From NCBI GenBank assembly GCA_937902985.1, contig CALFNG010000170.1, forward strand, positions 1-61,002: a DNA stretch of 61,002 nt, written 5' to 3'. Positions within the stretch are counted from its first letter, which is position 1, and every line of letters starts with the position of its first letter. The stretch comes from an uncultured Myxococcales bacterium (GTDB lineage: Bacteria; Myxococcota_A; Polyangia; Polyangiales; Polyangiaceae). A program made the translations under genes and the position numbers. Shown here piece after piece: positions 26,305 through 34,583 of this stretch. The notes under the pieces were generated by a model that worked only from the letters and a program-made list of their open reading frames with translations, ran no database searches and had not been told where the DNA came from.

Positions 26305-27525
26305 ATGTCGCGCGTGCTTCATATCGAGGATGATCCGAGGAACCGGCTCCTCGTGCGAAAGCTGCTCGCGGCCGACGGGCACGAGGTCATCGACGCGACT
26401 GACGGGCTCGAGGGGGTGCGCTCGGCGCTGACCGTGCGGCCCGATCTCGTCCTGGTCGACCTGAACATCCCGGGACTCGACGGCTACGAGGTCACGCTCC
26501 GGCTTCGCGGCGAGGCCTCGCTCAGCGGCGTTCCGATCGTGGCCATCACCGCCGAGGGCGATCGCGACACGAGCTTCGCCGTCGGGTGCGACGGGTTCAT
26601 CCAGAAGCCCATCGACGCCCGGAGCTTCGGCAGCCTGGTGCGTCAGTTCCTCTCGGGCCACCGGGAGCCTTACACCTCGAGCGCCGACGCGACCGGCGAG
26701 CGCCTCCGCTTGCAGAGCCACCGGATCGTGGCTCACCTCGAGCAAAAGGTGGCCGAGCTCTCGGGCGCGAACGACCGCCTCCGCGAGGTCGAGCGCCTCC
26801 GCACCGAGTTTTACCGGAACATCAGCCACGAGCTGGCGACGCCCCTGACGCCCATCGTCGGCTACTTGCGGATGCTCATCGACGAGGAGCTCGGGGCCAT
26901 CAACAAGCCGCAGGCCAAGGCGATGCGCGCCATGGACGACTGCGTGCGGCGGCTGCGCTCGACACTCGACAACCTCATCGACGTCACCGGTCTCGAGATG
27001 GGCAAGATGCGGTTCATCCACCGCGACTACGACTTCCTCGACACGGTCCGGCGCGCGGTGGCGGGCTACGCCGACGCGTTCGCCGAGCGGCAACTCACGC
27101 TCCTCGAAGAGACGCCCCGCGGGCCCCTCCCGGGGTATGGCGACGCCGAGCGCCTCGCGCGCGCGGTCAACCAGCTGCTCGACAACGCCTACAAGTTCAC
27201 GCCGCAGGGCGGCACCGTGGGCGTGTACGTTCGCGTTCTCGAGGCCCACTACGAGCTGCTCGTGGCCGACAGCGGTCCGGGTGTGCCGCCCGAGCGGGCC
27301 GATCGCGTCTTCGATCCGTTCTATCAGGTCGACGGCTCGCCCACGCGGGCCTACGGCGGCGTTGGCGTCGGTCTCGCGATCGCGCGGCGCGTCGCCCGCG
27401 GGCTCGGCGGCGATGTGCAGGTGGCGGGCGGCGCCACCGTCGAGGGGACGTACCTGACGGGCGCGGCCTTCTCGTTCACGGTCGCCAAGCGCGCGCCGAC
27501 CGTGGTCATCGACTCGACCAGCTAG
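26305..27525 (+). CDS. Response-regulator receiver / histidine kinase hybrid
   Basis: A 406-residue cytoplasmic protein without membrane spans. The receiver domain comes first (residues 1-118; phospho-acceptor D52 in LVDLNIPG, acidic pair ED/DD at 8-10, K101), then a coiled-coil (about 140-165), a HisKA domain with H175 (NISHELATPLTPI), and a HATPase_c domain (NQLLDNAYKF N-box, VADSGPGVP, FYQVDGS, GVGVGLAIARR). Receiver-first architecture means it probably receives phosphate or binds a partner and then signals. No output domain. It overlaps no neighbour; the cysteine desulfurase gene starts 4 bp after its stop, a tight spacing that implies one transcript. Confidence 0.93.
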   Translation: MSRVLHIEDDPRNRLLVRKLLAADGHEVIDATDGLEGVRSALTVRPDLVLVDLNIPGLDGYEVTLRLRGEASLSGVPIVAITAEGDRDTSFAVGCDGFIQKPIDARSFGSLVRQFLSGHREPYTSSADATGERLRLQSHRIVAHLEQKVAELSGANDRLREVERLRTEFYRNISHELATPLTPIVGYLRMLIDEELGAINKPQAKAMRAMDDCVRRLRSTLDNLIDVTGLEMGKMRFIHRDYDFLDTVRRAVAGYADAFAERQLTLLEETPRGPLPGYGDAERLARAVNQLLDNAYKFTPQGGTVGVYVRVLEAHYELLVADSGPGVPPERADRVFDPFYQVDGSPTRAYGGVGVGLAIARRVARGLGGDVQVAGGATVEGTYLTGAAFSFTVAKRAPTVVIDSTS

Positions 27526-27529
27526 GCGA

Positions 27530-28639
27530 GTGACCTACCTCGACTGGAACGCGACCACGCCTCCGCTGCCGGCGGTCGTCGAAGCGATGGCTCGCGCGGC
27601 GAGCGAGGCATGGGGCAACCCGTCGAGCGTGCACGCGGTCGGGCGGCAGGCGCGCGCTCGGCTCGAAGACGCCCGCGCGGCCGTCGCTCGCCTTGCGCGC
27701 TGCGATCCGCGCGACGTCATCTTCACGTCGGGGGGGACCGAAGCGAACAACCTCGCGCTCCGCTCGGCCTTCGTGTCCGGCAGCGGCGCGCTCGTGACGA
27801 GCCGTCTCGAGCACCCCTCGGTCGCGCGGGTCGCCGAGGCCCTCGAGCGAGAGGGGCGCGCGCGCGTCCGCTGGGTCTCCGTGACGGGCGACGGTCTCCT
27901 CGATCTCGCGGATCTCGAGCGGGCGCTGTCCGAAGGTCCGGTCAGGCTGGTGGCGGTCCAGGCCGTGAACTCCGAGACCGGCGTGATCCAGCCGGTGGCC
28001 GAGGTGGTCGCCGCCACGCGACGCGCCGGGGCGCTCGTTCACGTCGACGCCGTGCAAGCCTTTGGGCGCATCGACGACGTCGCCTCCGGAGCTGACACGC
28101 GGAGCCTCGCGGGTCACAAGTTCCGCGGTCCGAAGTCCATCGGAGCGATCCTCGGAAGGCCCGGCGTGACGATCGCACCGGTGCTCCTCGGCGGCAGCCA
28201 GGAGCGCGGGGCGCGCCCGGGGACCACGGATCCCATTGCGGCGGCGGGGCTCGCAACCGCGGCAGTGCATGCCGTGGAGTCACCGGCTCGGTGGAGCGCG
28301 CTGGCGCCGATGCGCGACGCCCTCGAAGCCGCCCTCGTCGCCATGGTGCCGGGCGCCCGCGTCAACGGCGCGCGCGCGCCGCGGATGCCGCACGTCTCGA
28401 GCATCGCGTTTCCCCGCTGGCGGGGCCCCGAGCTGGTCGCGGCGCTCGACCTCGAAGGCGTCGCGGTGTCGGCCGGGAGCGCCTGCAGCGCAGGGACGGC
28501 CGAGCCCTCGGCGGTGCTCGTGGCCATGGGCGACGTGGAGGCCGCTGCGTCGAGCGTCCGCTTCTCGCTGGGGGAAGACACGACCGCGACCGACGTCGAG
28601 GCGGCGCTCGCGGCAGCGCGCCGCGTTTTCGTGCGTTAG
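27530..28639 (+). CDS. Cysteine desulfurase (NifS/IscS family)
   Basis: A 369-residue PLP enzyme that takes sulfur from cysteine for Fe-S cluster or thiolation pathways. FTSGGTEANNLAL, HVDAVQAFG, PLP lysine K197 in LAGHKFRGPKS and the reactive C319 in SAGSACSAG fit class I (IscS/NifS), although the loop is short. It starts with GTG 27530, 4 bp after the hybrid kinase stop. No other isc/suf genes are nearby, so the acceptor is unknown. Confidence 0.92.
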   Translation: MTYLDWNATTPPLPAVVEAMARAASEAWGNPSSVHAVGRQARARLEDARAAVARLARCDPRDVIFTSGGTEANNLALRSAFVSGSGALVTSRLEHPSVARVAEALEREGRARVRWVSVTGDGLLDLADLERALSEGPVRLVAVQAVNSETGVIQPVAEVVAATRRAGALVHVDAVQAFGRIDDVASGADTRSLAGHKFRGPKSIGAILGRPGVTIAPVLLGGSQERGARPGTTDPIAAAGLATAAVHAVESPARWSALAPMRDALEAALVAMVPGARVNGARAPRMPHVSSIAFPRWRGPELVAALDLEGVAVSAGSACSAGTAEPSAVLVAMGDVEAAASSVRFSLGEDTTATDVEAALAAARRVFVR

Positions 28640-28651
28640 ACTCGATGCGCC

Positions 28652-28747
28652 ATGGGCGATCCCGACGACGCGAGGATCCGCGTCGAGCCCTTCGAGGCGA
28701 TCGAGATCGAGATCGAGCTCGAACTCGGTGGGCTCTCGGAAAGGTGA
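28652..28747 (+). CDS. Possible 31-residue acidic small protein
   Basis: An ATG-to-TGA frame of 32 codons directly after the desulfurase stop (12 bp). The peptide is strongly acidic with an alternating run EAIEIEIELELGG, which would form an amphipathic strand or helix. Codon third positions are GC rich like the neighbours. No clear ribosome site. It may be a real small gene or chance; no family recognised. Confidence 0.35.
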   Translation: MGDPDDARIRVEPFEAIEIEIELELGGLSER

Positions 28748-28765
28748 CCGTCGGAACGCTGACGG

Positions 28766-29356
28766 TCAGTCTCCGCCAGCGTCGTTCTCCAGGGCCGCAG
28801 CGTCCGGGCTCCCGTCCGTCGTCGGGACGCCGTCGTCGGCCACGGGAGTCGAGGTGCACGTCGCGGCGTCGTACGTCGTTCCTGCGAACTCGGCCGGAAA
28901 GATCGACCGCGTGATGAGGTCCGCCTCGGCCTGGGTCAGGGGTTGCCCGGCGGCGCAGTTGCCGATGGCCGTCGCGTCCGAGATCGTGACGTGAAGCGTG
29001 TCCCCGCGCTCGACGGTGAGCGGGCTCCTGGTGCGCATCGGCAAGAGCGTCTTGGGCCGCGCTCCGGAGGTCGGAGCCCAGCCCGGCGCCAGGACCACGT
29101 AGGCGTAGTCGGTCGCCGGAATCACGCGCTTCGAGTCCGATTCGGCGCCTGCGGCCACGGGGGTCGCGAAGTACGCGACGGTCCACCACCCGCGATAGAC
29201 GACGTTCTGCGCGCCGGTGCCGCCGTCGTTCGCGGGCGACGGATAGGCGTCGTCGATGACCGCGTATGTCGCCGCGCCGGTCTCGCATGCGAAGGGAGCC
29301 GCGACGGCGATGAGGGTCACCAAGGAAAGTGCGGGGTGGCGAAGCCTGACGTTCAT
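28766..29356 (-). CDS. Hypothetical exported protein next to a TonB receptor
   Basis: A 196-residue protein from ATG 29356 (another ATG 21 bp upstream). Signal peptide LVTLIAVAAPFAC could be a lipobox (APFAC). The body has a beta-rich region with YRGWWTVAYFATP and a Cys pair (NCAAGQ, ATCTSTP), and an Asp/Ala-rich tail. No recognised domain. It follows the TonB-dependent receptor gene by 31 bp on the same strand, so it may be an accessory lipoprotein of the same uptake system, as many receptor operons have one (inference). Confidence 0.7.
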   Translation of the reverse strand: MNVRLRHPALSLVTLIAVAAPFACETGAATYAVIDDAYPSPANDGGTGAQNVVYRGWWTVAYFATPVAAGAESDSKRVIPATDYAYVVLAPGWAPTSGARPKTLLPMRTRSPLTVERGDTLHVTISDATAIGNCAAGQPLTQAEADLITRSIFPAEFAGTTYDAATCTSTPVADDGVPTTDGSPDAAALENDAGGD

Positions 29357-29387
29357 GAGTCGCGGTCTCCCGGGCATCCTTCGCGGG

Positions 29388-31958
29388 TCAATCGAGGAAG
29401 ACGGTCGCCATCACGTGGACCGTCAACGGGTACGCCGGAGTGAAGTCGACCCCTTCGCACCCGTAAAAGAGGGTTTGCCCGCGCGTGTTGGTGGCCGGCT
29501 GACCGGCGGGAGGGGCGGCGAGCCGGCCGTTCGCGCCGCAGAGGCTCGATGGCACGGGAGCGCCGATGGCGGGATCGGTGCGGAGGCGGCTGACGGTGTC
29601 GAACTGCGCCGAGCGGAAGTTGCCGTCGAGCAGGTTCGTGATGTCGAACGCGATGTCGAACCGGCGAGTGCGGTAGCCGAGATGCAAGTCGACCTGCGTG
29701 AAACCCGGAGCCACGATCGTCCCGTCGTCCGACGCGGGGCGATCGCCGATGCCGTAGACGCGGATGCCGCCGCGCGCGACCCCCGGCCCGAGTGGATGAC
29801 GCGCCGAGAGGCCGCCGTCCCAGGTCTGCTTGGGTGCCAGCGCCAGGCCGTTGCCGTTCTCGTGGTCGGTCGAGAATTGCGATTGGGTGAACGTCACGTT
29901 CGCGTCCGCGGCGAGCCAGGGAGTGAACTCGAAGCGGCTCTCGAGCTCGAGGCCGTACCGGCGCGTGGGCGGACTGACGCCGGTCGTCCCGTCGTCGCCG
30001 TTCCACGTGGTCTCGTTGTCGAGATCCAGGAGCCAGGCGGCGGCGGCGAAGTCGAGCCGGTCGAAGAGCCGCGTGCGGGCGCCGACCTCTTCGCCGATGG
30101 CGCGGGTCAGCGGCGTCACCGACGGCGTCGTGAAGACCCCGCGGACGTCGTTCGAGTGAAATCCGTTCCCGAAATTGGCGTACACGTCGAGCTCGGCGTC
30201 CTTGCGGTCGAGCGGCGTCAGCACCGCGCTGGCCTTGGGGCTGAACTGATGAGCGTCCCCGACGCCGCTCCGGGGATTGGTCGGATCCGTGGTCACGAGC
30301 CGGTTGTCGACCGAGAACGAGAGCATGTCGGCCCGGCCGCCGAGGTCGACGCGGAGGGCCTTGAACGGCGTGATCTCCTCGTTGACGTAGGCGCCGACCA
30401 TGGTCTCGTGCACGTCGTTGCCCCGGATCGCGTCCAGCTCGATGCGCTGGGCCGTGTGCCACAGTTCTTCGTGAATGTCGTCGCTACGGGCGTCGGCGCC
30501 CATCGTCGTGTCGAACTTCACGCCCGCGAGCTCGTGAACGATGCGGTACGAGACCTTGCCGCCGTAGAACGTCCGGCGATCGATCTGCTGGATCTCGTCT
30601 CCGTTCTCCGGATCGTCGAGATAGAGCGTGAAGTTCGAGAACAGGTTGAAGCGATACGTGCCCACGTACGCCAGCGCCTGGACGTCGCTGTTCTCGCTCG
30701 GTCGCAGCTTGTAAACGACAAAGAGCTGGTGCCGAGCCGTGTTCCCGCCCTCGTCGGGATCGATCGAGCCGAAGCGGCCGATGAGGCCCTGGTCCACGGC
30801 GCGCGCCGGGATCTGTCCGGAGCCGTTCCAGTTTCCGGAATAACTCGACTCGCCGAGCGTGAACGACGACGTCGGCGTCACTTCGAACGTCATCTTGTTG
30901 AACAGCTTGTAGCGATCCCACCCCTCGGGGTTGTCGAACGGCCCGTTCTGGCGCCCGACCTCGGCTGCGAAGAACGCCTTCGTCGACTCGAACTTCGGGC
31001 TGGCGACGAGGAGTCCCCGATACGAAGGCGCTCCGTCGCCGGGCGAGCCGCCCGCGCCGAAGCCAAACGAGGAGTGCTCGAAGTCGTCGCGGGTCACGAG
31101 GTTCACCGCGCCCGCCGTGGCGAAGTCGCCCTGGTTGGCGAAGTACGTCCCCTTGGTGATCTCGATGCGCTCGACGGTCTCGGGGATGATGAAGTTCGTG
31201 TCCGAGAACCCCTGGCCGTGGGCGTGCGACACCATATTGATCGGAATGCCGTCGATCGACAGAGCGACATCGGTCCCGTGGTCGGCGTCGAAGCCGCGCA
31301 GGAAGTACTGATTGGCCTTTCCGCCGCCCGAGTGCTGCACCATCACGAGCCCCGGCGTGACCCGCAAGATGTCTTGCACTGAGTCGACGGGGCGTAGCGA
31401 GAAGTCACGGTCGCGGACCGCGAACGACGAGGCCGCGCTGATCGGCTTGCGGCCCAGCACCACGGTCGATTCGCCGGCCTGGGAGATCACAGGCGCGGTC
31501 GCGAAGAGCGCGGGCGCGCTCGGCGTCGCGGACGGCAGGGTCGGCGCTGGAGGAGGCGCAGTCGGCGAGGGCAGCTGGAACGGGAGCGCGAGCTGCACGG
31601 TCGCCCGCATCGGATGCCCGTTGTTCTTCGCGGGCTCGAACGTCCATTGCTTCACCGCCGCGAGCGCGGCCTCGTCGAAGCCGTGACCGGCGGGTTGGGT
31701 CACCCGCGCGTCGACGACCGCTCCGTTCGCGTCCACCGTGAGCTCCAGTCCGACGCTGCCTTCGAGTCGATCGCGAAGCGCATCCGGCGGATAGGCCGCA
31801 TCGGGATGGTCCTTGAGGCTAGGGGCCGTAACCGCGCTTGGGTCGGTCGTGGGCGGGGGAGGCGCGCCGCCGGTGGGGTCTTGCGCATGCGAGGGCGTCG
31901 CCCCCATGACCGTCACTACGCTCGCACTTGCAGCGAGCAGGCGAGTGCGTTCGAACAT
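29388..31958 (-). CDS. TonB-dependent outer-membrane receptor with N-terminal TonB_C-like domain
   Basis: An 856-residue protein from ATG 31958: signal peptide 1-26, then (about 50-130) a domain with the energy-transducer TonB C-terminal pattern (YPPDALRDRLEGSVGLELTV, ... FDEAALAAVKQWTFEPAK). The plug follows (about 165-300: VQDILRVTPGLVMVQ, FLRGFDADHGTDVALSIDG, SHAHGQGFSD, ITKGTYFANQGDFATAGAVNL), then a 22-strand-type barrel ending in a C-terminal Phe-Leu-Asp. The plug loop DADHGTD with SHAHGQG is rich in His and Asp, which could bind a metal; the substrate is not known. A second TonB-type gene is divergent, sharing a dyad-containing promoter. Fusion of a TonB_C domain to a receptor is uncommon. 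Confidence 0.9.
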   Translation of the reverse strand: MFERTRLLAASASVVTVMGATPSHAQDPTGGAPPPPTTDPSAVTAPSLKDHPDAAYPPDALRDRLEGSVGLELTVDANGAVVDARVTQPAGHGFDEAALAAVKQWTFEPAKNNGHPMRATVQLALPFQLPSPTAPPPAPTLPSATPSAPALFATAPVISQAGESTVVLGRKPISAASSFAVRDRDFSLRPVDSVQDILRVTPGLVMVQHSGGGKANQYFLRGFDADHGTDVALSIDGIPINMVSHAHGQGFSDTNFIIPETVERIEITKGTYFANQGDFATAGAVNLVTRDDFEHSSFGFGAGGSPGDGAPSYRGLLVASPKFESTKAFFAAEVGRQNGPFDNPEGWDRYKLFNKMTFEVTPTSSFTLGESSYSGNWNGSGQIPARAVDQGLIGRFGSIDPDEGGNTARHQLFVVYKLRPSENSDVQALAYVGTYRFNLFSNFTLYLDDPENGDEIQQIDRRTFYGGKVSYRIVHELAGVKFDTTMGADARSDDIHEELWHTAQRIELDAIRGNDVHETMVGAYVNEEITPFKALRVDLGGRADMLSFSVDNRLVTTDPTNPRSGVGDAHQFSPKASAVLTPLDRKDAELDVYANFGNGFHSNDVRGVFTTPSVTPLTRAIGEEVGARTRLFDRLDFAAAAWLLDLDNETTWNGDDGTTGVSPPTRRYGLELESRFEFTPWLAADANVTFTQSQFSTDHENGNGLALAPKQTWDGGLSARHPLGPGVARGGIRVYGIGDRPASDDGTIVAPGFTQVDLHLGYRTRRFDIAFDITNLLDGNFRSAQFDTVSRLRTDPAIGAPVPSSLCGANGRLAAPPAGQPATNTRGQTLFYGCEGVDFTPAYPLTVHVMATVFLD

Positions 31959-32008
31959 GACTCTCCGTCGCGCCGGCACAGAACCGACCTCCCGCGACGA
32001 CGGCATCG

Positions 32009-32036
32009 GTAGCACGATGAAATAAAATCATGCTAC
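32009..32036. promoter_or_regulatory. 28-bp AT-rich dyad between TonB-receptor and TonB genes
   Basis: GTAGCACGAT, an 8-bp AT spacer (GAAATAAA), then ATCATGCTAC: 10-bp arms with one mismatch. It lies 51 bp from the receptor ATG (minus) and 26 bp from the TonB ATG (plus), in the only AT-rich stretch of this region, where both promoters should be. Probably the operator of a metal or nutrient regulator; the regulator is not in the window. Confidence 0.6.
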
Positions 32037-32061
32037 TCAAATCGAACCTGGTTCAAGCCCG

Positions 32062-32772
32062 ATGATCGCGCGCAAGCCCATCGCAGGAATCGTTCTGTTC
32101 GGCTCGATCGCCGTGCACTCGGGGGTCCTCGTTGGCCTGCCACCGGCGCCGTCAGAACCGCCGGTCTCCGCGGCGCTCGTCACCGAGTTCGACATCGCAT
32201 CTGCGAGCCCCGAGCCGGAGCCGTCGCCCGGCGTCGCCGCCGATTCGACCGCGGCTCCTGTGACCCCATCCGTGGCTCGAAGTCCCGCACGAGAGAGAGC
32301 CATCAACGCGCCGATCGCGCCGGATCGGGAGGTCAAGGCCGCCGAACTGCCCCCATCGCTCGTGACGAGCGACGAGCCGACGGCGCCGATAGACTTCGTC
32401 ATGACCGTGGGTCCCGCGTCGAGCGCGAAGGCGAACGTGTCACCGGCCGCCCCGGGCACAGGAAGCGAGCGTCAGGGCGACGCCGTCTATGCCGAAGAAG
32501 GCGTCGACGCCCGTCCACGCCTCCTGAACTGGCAGGCGCCGCGGTATCCACCGTCGGCGGCCTCGGCGGGCGTCGAGGTCGACGTGCCGGTCGACGTCGT
32601 CATCGATACCGAGGGAAGCGTGACCGACGTCCGACTGCCCAGGCACTTCGGCTACGGCCTCGATGAAGCGGCAGCCGCAGCCGCGCGGTCTTACCACTTC
32701 AGTCGCGGCCTGCGAGGGGGCCAGGCGGTGCGCGTGCGCATGCGCTGCACGGTCATGTTCCGGCTGAACTGA
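32062..32772 (+). CDS. TonB family energy-transducer protein
   Basis: A 236-residue protein. One N-terminal membrane span (about 8-28, GIVLFGSIAVHSGVLVGL), a Pro/Ser/Ala/Glu-rich periplasmic linker (30-140), and a C-terminal TonB domain (about 150-236: NWQAPRYPPSAASAGVEVDV, GLDEAAAAAARSYHF). This links the inner-membrane ExbB-ExbD motor to outer-membrane receptors. ExbB/ExbD are not here. Divergent from the receptor gene across the dyad. Confidence 0.88.
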   Translation: MIARKPIAGIVLFGSIAVHSGVLVGLPPAPSEPPVSAALVTEFDIASASPEPEPSPGVAADSTAAPVTPSVARSPARERAINAPIAPDREVKAAELPPSLVTSDEPTAPIDFVMTVGPASSAKANVSPAAPGTGSERQGDAVYAEEGVDARPRLLNWQAPRYPPSAASAGVEVDVPVDVVIDTEGSVTDVRLPRHFGYGLDEAAAAAARSYHFSRGLRGGQAVRVRMRCTVMFRLN

Positions 32773-32831
32773 CGGTCGCGCAGTTGGAGGCAATGCCGCT
32801 CATCGTCTGCGTCACGCCCGTGCCTCGCCAG

Positions 32832-34583
32832 CTACTCGCGGGCGACGTTCGCCCGCGACGCGCCCGAGTTGAACGGGATCCAGAGCGCGCGCACCTGGGC
32901 GCTCGCGCCTTCGCGCGAGTAGCCGGCGAGGCCGAACAGCACGTTCCAGAAGTATCCGCCGGGGCTCTCGCCGTAGGAGAAGAGCGGGACCAGGTGGAAC
33001 TGCCAGTCGGTGCCGCCGGGGACGCGCTTCTGCACGTAGAGCGTGTTCGCCGCGACCTGGACCACCGAGTCGTCGGACGTATCCGCGAGGCGCCAGTAGA
33101 GCGGGAAGCCGACCGTGGTCCGGCCCTTCTGGTTCGCGAAGTCCCAAAAGAACGGCGCCACGACGGTGTGCGACGCGTCGTCGTTGCGACCGACGTAGAG
33201 GATCGGGTGCAGCGCGTCGGACCACCCGTGCCGATCGCTCGACAGCATGAGCGTGGGAAAGACCCACCACGTGCGCGACTGACCATAGGTCTCGAAGCGC
33301 CCGACGAGGGGGGTCAGCCAGTCGTGCCCGGCCGGGCTGTCCGAGTTGTAGAAGAAGGGCGCGAGCGCCTCGGCGTGTACGCCGAGGTCGCGATCGCGGT
33401 AGTCCCACCACAGGGGCAAGATCGGGCCGATGGCCGTCAGCGAGGTCGACCCGTTGCGCGTCTCGGCGTGCGAGAAGAACGGCGTGAGCATGGTGTCGGA
33501 CGTGCGCGACACGCGGCGGTAGTAGCCGGGGACGACGAAGAGCGAGCTCTCGGGATCGTAGCCGTAATGAAAGAGCGGAAAGAGCGTCGTGTGCGACTCG
33601 GCCACGCCGCCGCTGAGGGGCTTGCCCTCGATGTGAAAGAAGATCGGCGCGAAGTCGACGATACTCCGCTTCGGATCCGACTGGACGACCACGGGTCCGA
33701 CGACCGTGGTCGTGCTCGAGTCGAGCTCGTGCTCGCCGTGGTAAAAAAGAAGCGGGGGGATGAGCGTGTATGTGCGCCGCGTGCCCTCGGTGTTGCCGTT
33801 GTCTCCGTGGAAGAAGAACGGCGCGACGCCCATGCCCACGGCCGGGCCGGTGCGGTCGCGAAAGTAGGGGCCGACGAGGGTGAACGCGCCGTCGGTCGAC
33901 CAGTGCGACGTGCTCAGGAGGAACGGCGAGTGGAAGTAGCCGCCGTCTTTGCGAGAGCCGGCGAAGAAGAGGGGCGCGATCCAGTTGTCGTTCTCGCCGG
34001 GGGCCTCGCGATGTACGACGGGTCCGGCGACGACGACGTGGTTGTCGCCGTCACGCACGCGCCAGAGGGCCGGGAAGACGACGTCCATGTCGAGCTTCAG
34101 CGAACGGCGCCGGTAGTAGAGGAGGCCGTAGAGCCCCTCGGTGTCCGGCGTCTTCGGCACGCCGTAGCGGGACTGCGACGGGTCTGTCAGCCCGCGCGTG
34201 TGCTCGAGGAGCAGCGGCGGCAGCAGTCGCAGGCGCGAATCGCCGGCGCGGTGCTCGTAGTAGGGAAACCAGGTCGTCGACGCTTCGCCTTCGGCCGCAG
34301 GCGGCCGGCCGTCCCAGTCCGTTCCGATGCGCGCGCGCGCGTCGGGCGAGATGGCGAGCGGATCCGCCGGCGGCGCGATCTCCGGTTCGGTGCGGAGCAT
34401 CGGAGTGTGGTCTTCGTCGTCGTCTGCGTCCGACTTGGGCGCCTGCTTGGGCGGCGGTGGCGGCGTGCGGCGAGGGCGCGGACCCTGGGCCGCGGCGCTC
34501 GGGGCCGCCGCGAGAACGGCAGCTGCGATCGCGACGCGGATCCCTCGCGCCCGCAGGCCAAGCGGCTCGCGAAGGCGACTCAC
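32832..34583 (-). CDS. Repetitive beta-rich exported protein of unknown function
   Basis: A 583-residue protein. Signal peptide IAAAVLAAAPSAAAQ, then a Pro/Lys/Arg linker (35-55), then about ten imperfect repeats of roughly 45 residues, each with a Pro-aromatic core (WFPYYEHR, APLFFAGS, SPFLLSTS, APFFFHGD, PPLLFYHG, PLFHYGYD, TPFFSHAE, APFFYNSD, APFFWDFA, PLFSYGES). Alternating aromatic and hydrophobic strands suggest an outer-membrane barrel or adhesin-like surface. No known domain name. The start overlaps the hisS stop by four bases (ATGA), so it is translated as hisS's partner in one operon. Confidence 0.75.
   Translation of the reverse strand: MSRLREPLGLRARGIRVAIAAAVLAAAPSAAAQGPRPRRTPPPPPKQAPKSDADDDEDHTPMLRTEPEIAPPADPLAISPDARARIGTDWDGRPPAAEGEASTTWFPYYEHRAGDSRLRLLPPLLLEHTRGLTDPSQSRYGVPKTPDTEGLYGLLYYRRRSLKLDMDVVFPALWRVRDGDNHVVVAGPVVHREAPGENDNWIAPLFFAGSRKDGGYFHSPFLLSTSHWSTDGAFTLVGPYFRDRTGPAVGMGVAPFFFHGDNGNTEGTRRTYTLIPPLLFYHGEHELDSSTTTVVGPVVVQSDPKRSIVDFAPIFFHIEGKPLSGGVAESHTTLFPLFHYGYDPESSLFVVPGYYRRVSRTSDTMLTPFFSHAETRNGSTSLTAIGPILPLWWDYRDRDLGVHAEALAPFFYNSDSPAGHDWLTPLVGRFETYGQSRTWWVFPTLMLSSDRHGWSDALHPILYVGRNDDASHTVVAPFFWDFANQKGRTTVGFPLYWRLADTSDDSVVQVAANTLYVQKRVPGGTDWQFHLVPLFSYGESPGGYFWNVLFGLAGYSREGASAQVRALWIPFNSGASRANVARE

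Noticed and set aside
29256-31382. 708-residue plus frame opposite the TonB receptor
   Set aside because: Shadow frame; the minus frame has plug and barrel signatures.
32009-32036. Fur box
   Set aside because: The dyad does not match the GATAATGATAATCATTATC pattern; only the AT spacer is shared.
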